A stretch of DNA of 8,083 nucleotides, taken from Alphaproteobacteria bacterium. Its GTDB lineage: Bacteria > Pseudomonadota > Alphaproteobacteria > Rickettsiales > UBA3002. Of the stretch, positions 6,496 through 8,083 are shown in pieces. The first letter of the stretch is position 1; each line of letters opens with the position of its first letter. The notes below the pieces were generated by a model. It made no database searches. It was given only the letters and a program-made list of their open reading frames with translations, and had not been told where the DNA came from. The position numbers and the translations under genes were made by a program. Location: NCBI GenBank assembly GCA_021732545.1, contig JAKFUW010000231.1, positions 1 to 8,083 on the forward strand, written 5' to 3'.

Positions 6496-7704
6496 ATGGC
6501 TCTAGACCCCAACATCCGCCCTATTATCATCAAGAAAATCAAAAAAGGTGGTCACGCCCACCATGGTGGTGCGTGGAAAGTGGCTTATGCCGATTTTGTG
6601 ACCGCGATGATGGCCTTCTTCCTCATGTTGTGGCTGCTGTCTTCGGTTGATGAGGCCAAACTTGAAGGGCTGGCCGAATATTTCACCCCAACGGTGGGTT
6701 TACGCGATTCGATGGGAATCGGCTTTGAAGGTGGCGAGACCGTGAATATGGATGGCATCAAAAAATCCGATAAATCGCCTCCGGGCATTGTCACCGCCCC
6801 TCCCCCAGGACAGACCGATAATGACAATGACAAAAAAGCCGTGATCGAAGCCGAAAAAGACGCTCAGCTGTTTGAAAAAGCCGAAGAAGCACTGAAAAAA
6901 GCCTTTGAATCGGACCCAAACTTGCGGGATATGGCCGATAACATCATTGTTGAACAATCGCCTGAAGGCCTTAAAATCGAGATCATGGATTCGGATAAAC
7001 ATCCGATGTTTGATCCGGGCAGCGCAATTTTGAGCGAATATGGCAGCCGCATTTTGGCCAAAATGTCACGTGTCATCAAAGATGTACCCAACTTTATCTC
7101 GCTCACCGGCCACACCGATGCATCCCCTATGACCAGCCGAGGTACGGGCTACACCAACTGGGAACTTTCGGCCGATCGTGCTAACGCTGCGCGGCGTTTT
7201 TTGCTGCAAGTGGGGATGGATCCTGAGCGCCCGAAAAAAGTCATCGGCCAAGCCTCGTCCGATTTATTGCTCCCCGATCAGCCGCTTTCACCGCGCAACC
7301 GCCGCATCACCATCATTTTGTTGCACGGCTCTTATATGGAGCTGCGCGAAAACGACCTTCCCGCCACGCGCGAATTGCTGAGTGTTCCCGTTCCGAGCAC
7401 CAAGCGCTCCGATGCCGTGCGCGAGGAAAATACCAAACTTAAACAACAGGAAATTCAGCGCCGCCAACAAGAATTACTCAAGGCGGCGCCAATCTCCACC
7501 ACATCTCCTGGTACGCAAACACCTCCCAACGCGCCACCCACCGCCATTGATGCACTCACCCCCGCAACATCTGCCCCTGCTGGCGTTGGACCTGCTACAA
7601 CGCCGAGCGCGGACGTGAATAAAACAACTGCACCAGACCCGATTCGCGAACGCGACCCATCCGATTTCAAACCGTTTGTGGATGAAAATACCCCAAAACC
7701 GTGA
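6496..7704 (+). CDS. motB: Flagellar motor protein MotB with long C-terminal extension
   Basis: MotB is the stator subunit that carries the proton-binding Asp and anchors the complex to peptidoglycan. The 402-aa product has the signature HHGGAWKVAYADFVTAMMAFF near the start (22-42), one membrane helix (about 30-50) and the proton-carrying residue D33. The linker is charged (about 85-150) with helical EAEKDAQLFEKAEEALKKA. The OmpA-like peptidoglycan-binding domain (about 160-276) shows TGHTD (204-208), NWELSADRA (221-229) and LSPRNRRI (264-271). Beyond it is an unusual tail of about 115 residues: a Gln/Lys/Glu-rich helix (about 303-329), then a Pro/Thr/Ala-rich segment to the end. Many MotBs stop near the OmpA domain. 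The only upstream ribosome-site candidate is a weak GAG in the last repeat octamer (TCACGAGC, 6482-6489), 7 nt from the ATG. motA is directly upstream. Confidence 0.96.
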   Translation: MALDPNIRPIIIKKIKKGGHAHHGGAWKVAYADFVTAMMAFFLMLWLLSSVDEAKLEGLAEYFTPTVGLRDSMGIGFEGGETVNMDGIKKSDKSPPGIVTAPPPGQTDNDNDKKAVIEAEKDAQLFEKAEEALKKAFESDPNLRDMADNIIVEQSPEGLKIEIMDSDKHPMFDPGSAILSEYGSRILAKMSRVIKDVPNFISLTGHTDASPMTSRGTGYTNWELSADRANAARRFLLQVGMDPERPKKVIGQASSDLLLPDQPLSPRNRRITIILLHGSYMELRENDLPATRELLSVPVPSTKRSDAVREENTKLKQQEIQRRQQELLKAAPISTTSPGTQTPPNAPPTAIDALTPATSAPAGVGPATTPSADVNKTTAPDPIRERDPSDFKPFVDENTPKP

Positions 7705-7708
7705 TAGA

Positions 7709-7732
7709 GTTAAGTCGTTAAATCGTTATGAA
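7709..7732. repeat. Inverted octamer arm facing the TAACG array
   Basis: Three 8-mers, GTTAAGTC, GTTAAATC and GTTATGAA (7709-7732), begin 4 nt after the motB stop. GTTAAGTCGTTA (7709-7720) is the exact reverse complement of TAACGACTTAAC, which recurs in the array that follows (7759-7770 and at 7775, 7791, 7807, 7831 and 7847). It can therefore pair with any of several copies and form alternative hairpins. Confidence 0.75.
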
Positions 7733-7742
7733 GATAGTTACT

Positions 7743-7870
7743 TAACGACTCAACGCTCTAACGACTTAACGCTCTAACGACTTAACGCTCTAACGACTTA
7801 ACGCTCTAACGACTTAACGCTCTAACGCCCTAACGACTTAACGCCCTAACGACTTAACGCCCTAACGAAG
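7743..7870. repeat. Tandem array of sixteen 8-bp TAACG units (16-bp higher-order repeat)
   Basis: Sixteen consecutive octamers start at 7743. TAACGACT alternates with TAACGCTC in the first part, and TAACGACT with TAACGCCC in the last part. The one altered core is CAACGCTC (7751-7758) and the final unit is TAACGAAG (7863-7870). The working unit is thus a 16-mer, TAACGACTTAACGCTC, repeated nearly perfectly. The array shows change of variant along its length, as expected from stepwise slippage or unequal duplication. TAA in every unit and TTAA in the dimers place stop codons in all reading frames, so it is non-coding. It ends 6 nt before the astA ATG. Confidence 0.9.
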
Positions 7871-7876
7871 TAAACC

Positions 7877-8083
7877 ATGCTCATCCGCCCTGTCACCCTT
7901 GCCGATCATGCCGACGTGCTAAAACTAGCGCAAGCCGCAGGTTTCGGCATGACATCGCTGCCTGCCGATGCCGATGTTTTGATGGCTAAAATTGAACGTG
8001 CAGTGGCGAGCTTTGCAGGTGACGCCGCTCAAAAAGGCGATGAATCCTTTTTATTCGTGATGCAAGACCCTGCCACGGGGAAG
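7877..8083 (+). CDS. astA: Arginine N-succinyltransferase, N-terminal part (cut by window end)
   Basis: AstA transfers succinyl from succinyl-CoA to arginine, the first step of the arginine succinyltransferase (AST) catabolic pathway in the cytoplasm. The visible 69 residues carry the family start: LIRPVTLADHADVLKLA (2-18), then GFGMTSLPAD (22-31) with the T-S-L-P motif, KIERAVASFAG (38-48), and FLFVMQDPATGK (58-69). The equivalent E. coli order is IRPV...LTSLPA...RIERAI...FVLEDSETG. The frame is open to the last base of the window, so the rest of the gene (family length about 340 aa) lies beyond. ATG 7877 is the natural start; the only ribosome-site candidate is the GAAG at the end of the last array octamer, so array changes would alter the leader directly. 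Other ast genes are not visible. Confidence 0.85.
   Translation, partial: MLIRPVTLADHADVLKLAQAAGFGMTSLPADADVLMAKIERAVASFAGDAAQKGDESFLFVMQDPATGK

Noticed and set aside
7743..7870. Octamer array as a CRISPR
   Set aside because: Repeat units are only 8 or 16 bp and directly adjacent, with no unique spacers and no cas genes.
6369..7870. motB as cargo of a mobile element bounded by the octamer repeats
   Set aside because: motA-motB is the normal stator gene order, there is no transposase or target duplication, and each octamer element is self-contained with its own inverted arms.

Overview
The window looks like chromosomal DNA of a flagellated alphaproteobacterium with roughly 50% GC. This is inferred from the clpS-clpA pair, a MotA/MotB stator pair with the HHGGAWKVAYADFVTAMMAFF signature, and DUF1640-type small membrane proteins. 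All supported genes lie on the + strand. No RNA genes, insertion sequences, integrases or CRISPR arrays are visible.

Layout: (1) 1-633: a short upstream region with a 9-bp inverted repeat, then clpS (N-degron adaptor), then a gap built almost wholly from a folded-back set of 7-bp units. (2) 634-2982: clpA, a complete two-ring AAA+ unfoldase. (3) 2988-4094: one long reading frame of unrecognised function, starting 5 nt after clpA and broken by a single in-frame TGA at 3381-3383. It is best read as a nonsense-mutated gene. (4) 4100-4564: a likely sigma-70 promoter and two very short, tandem, tail-anchored proteins that resemble DUF1640, one of them only 56 aa. (5) 4646-5356: an exported trypsin-like serine protease without a PDZ domain. 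(6) 5496-7704: motA and motB, the proton-driven flagellar stator. (7) 7877 to the window end: the start of astA (arginine N-succinyltransferase), cut off by the window edge.

How the genes work together: ClpS delivers N-degron substrates to ClpA, which unfolds them for ClpP (not in this window). MotA and MotB form the torque-generating channel complex anchored to peptidoglycan. AstA would begin arginine catabolism by the succinyltransferase pathway. The protease and the DUF1640-like pair have no clear functional link to their neighbours.

The most unusual content is between the genes. Three gaps (clpS/clpA, motA/motB, motB/astA) are filled nearly edge to edge by fold-back elements made of short tandem units: 7-mers in the first, 8-mers with a TAACG core in the other two. 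Each element begins 2-4 nt after the upstream stop codon. The two 8-mer elements both end exactly 6 nt before the next ATG. They also share a 28-nt perfect match in inverted orientation on either side of motB. This looks like a family of mini-repeat elements that invades or rebuilds operon gaps. I cannot name it, and whether it is already described needs a genome-wide search.
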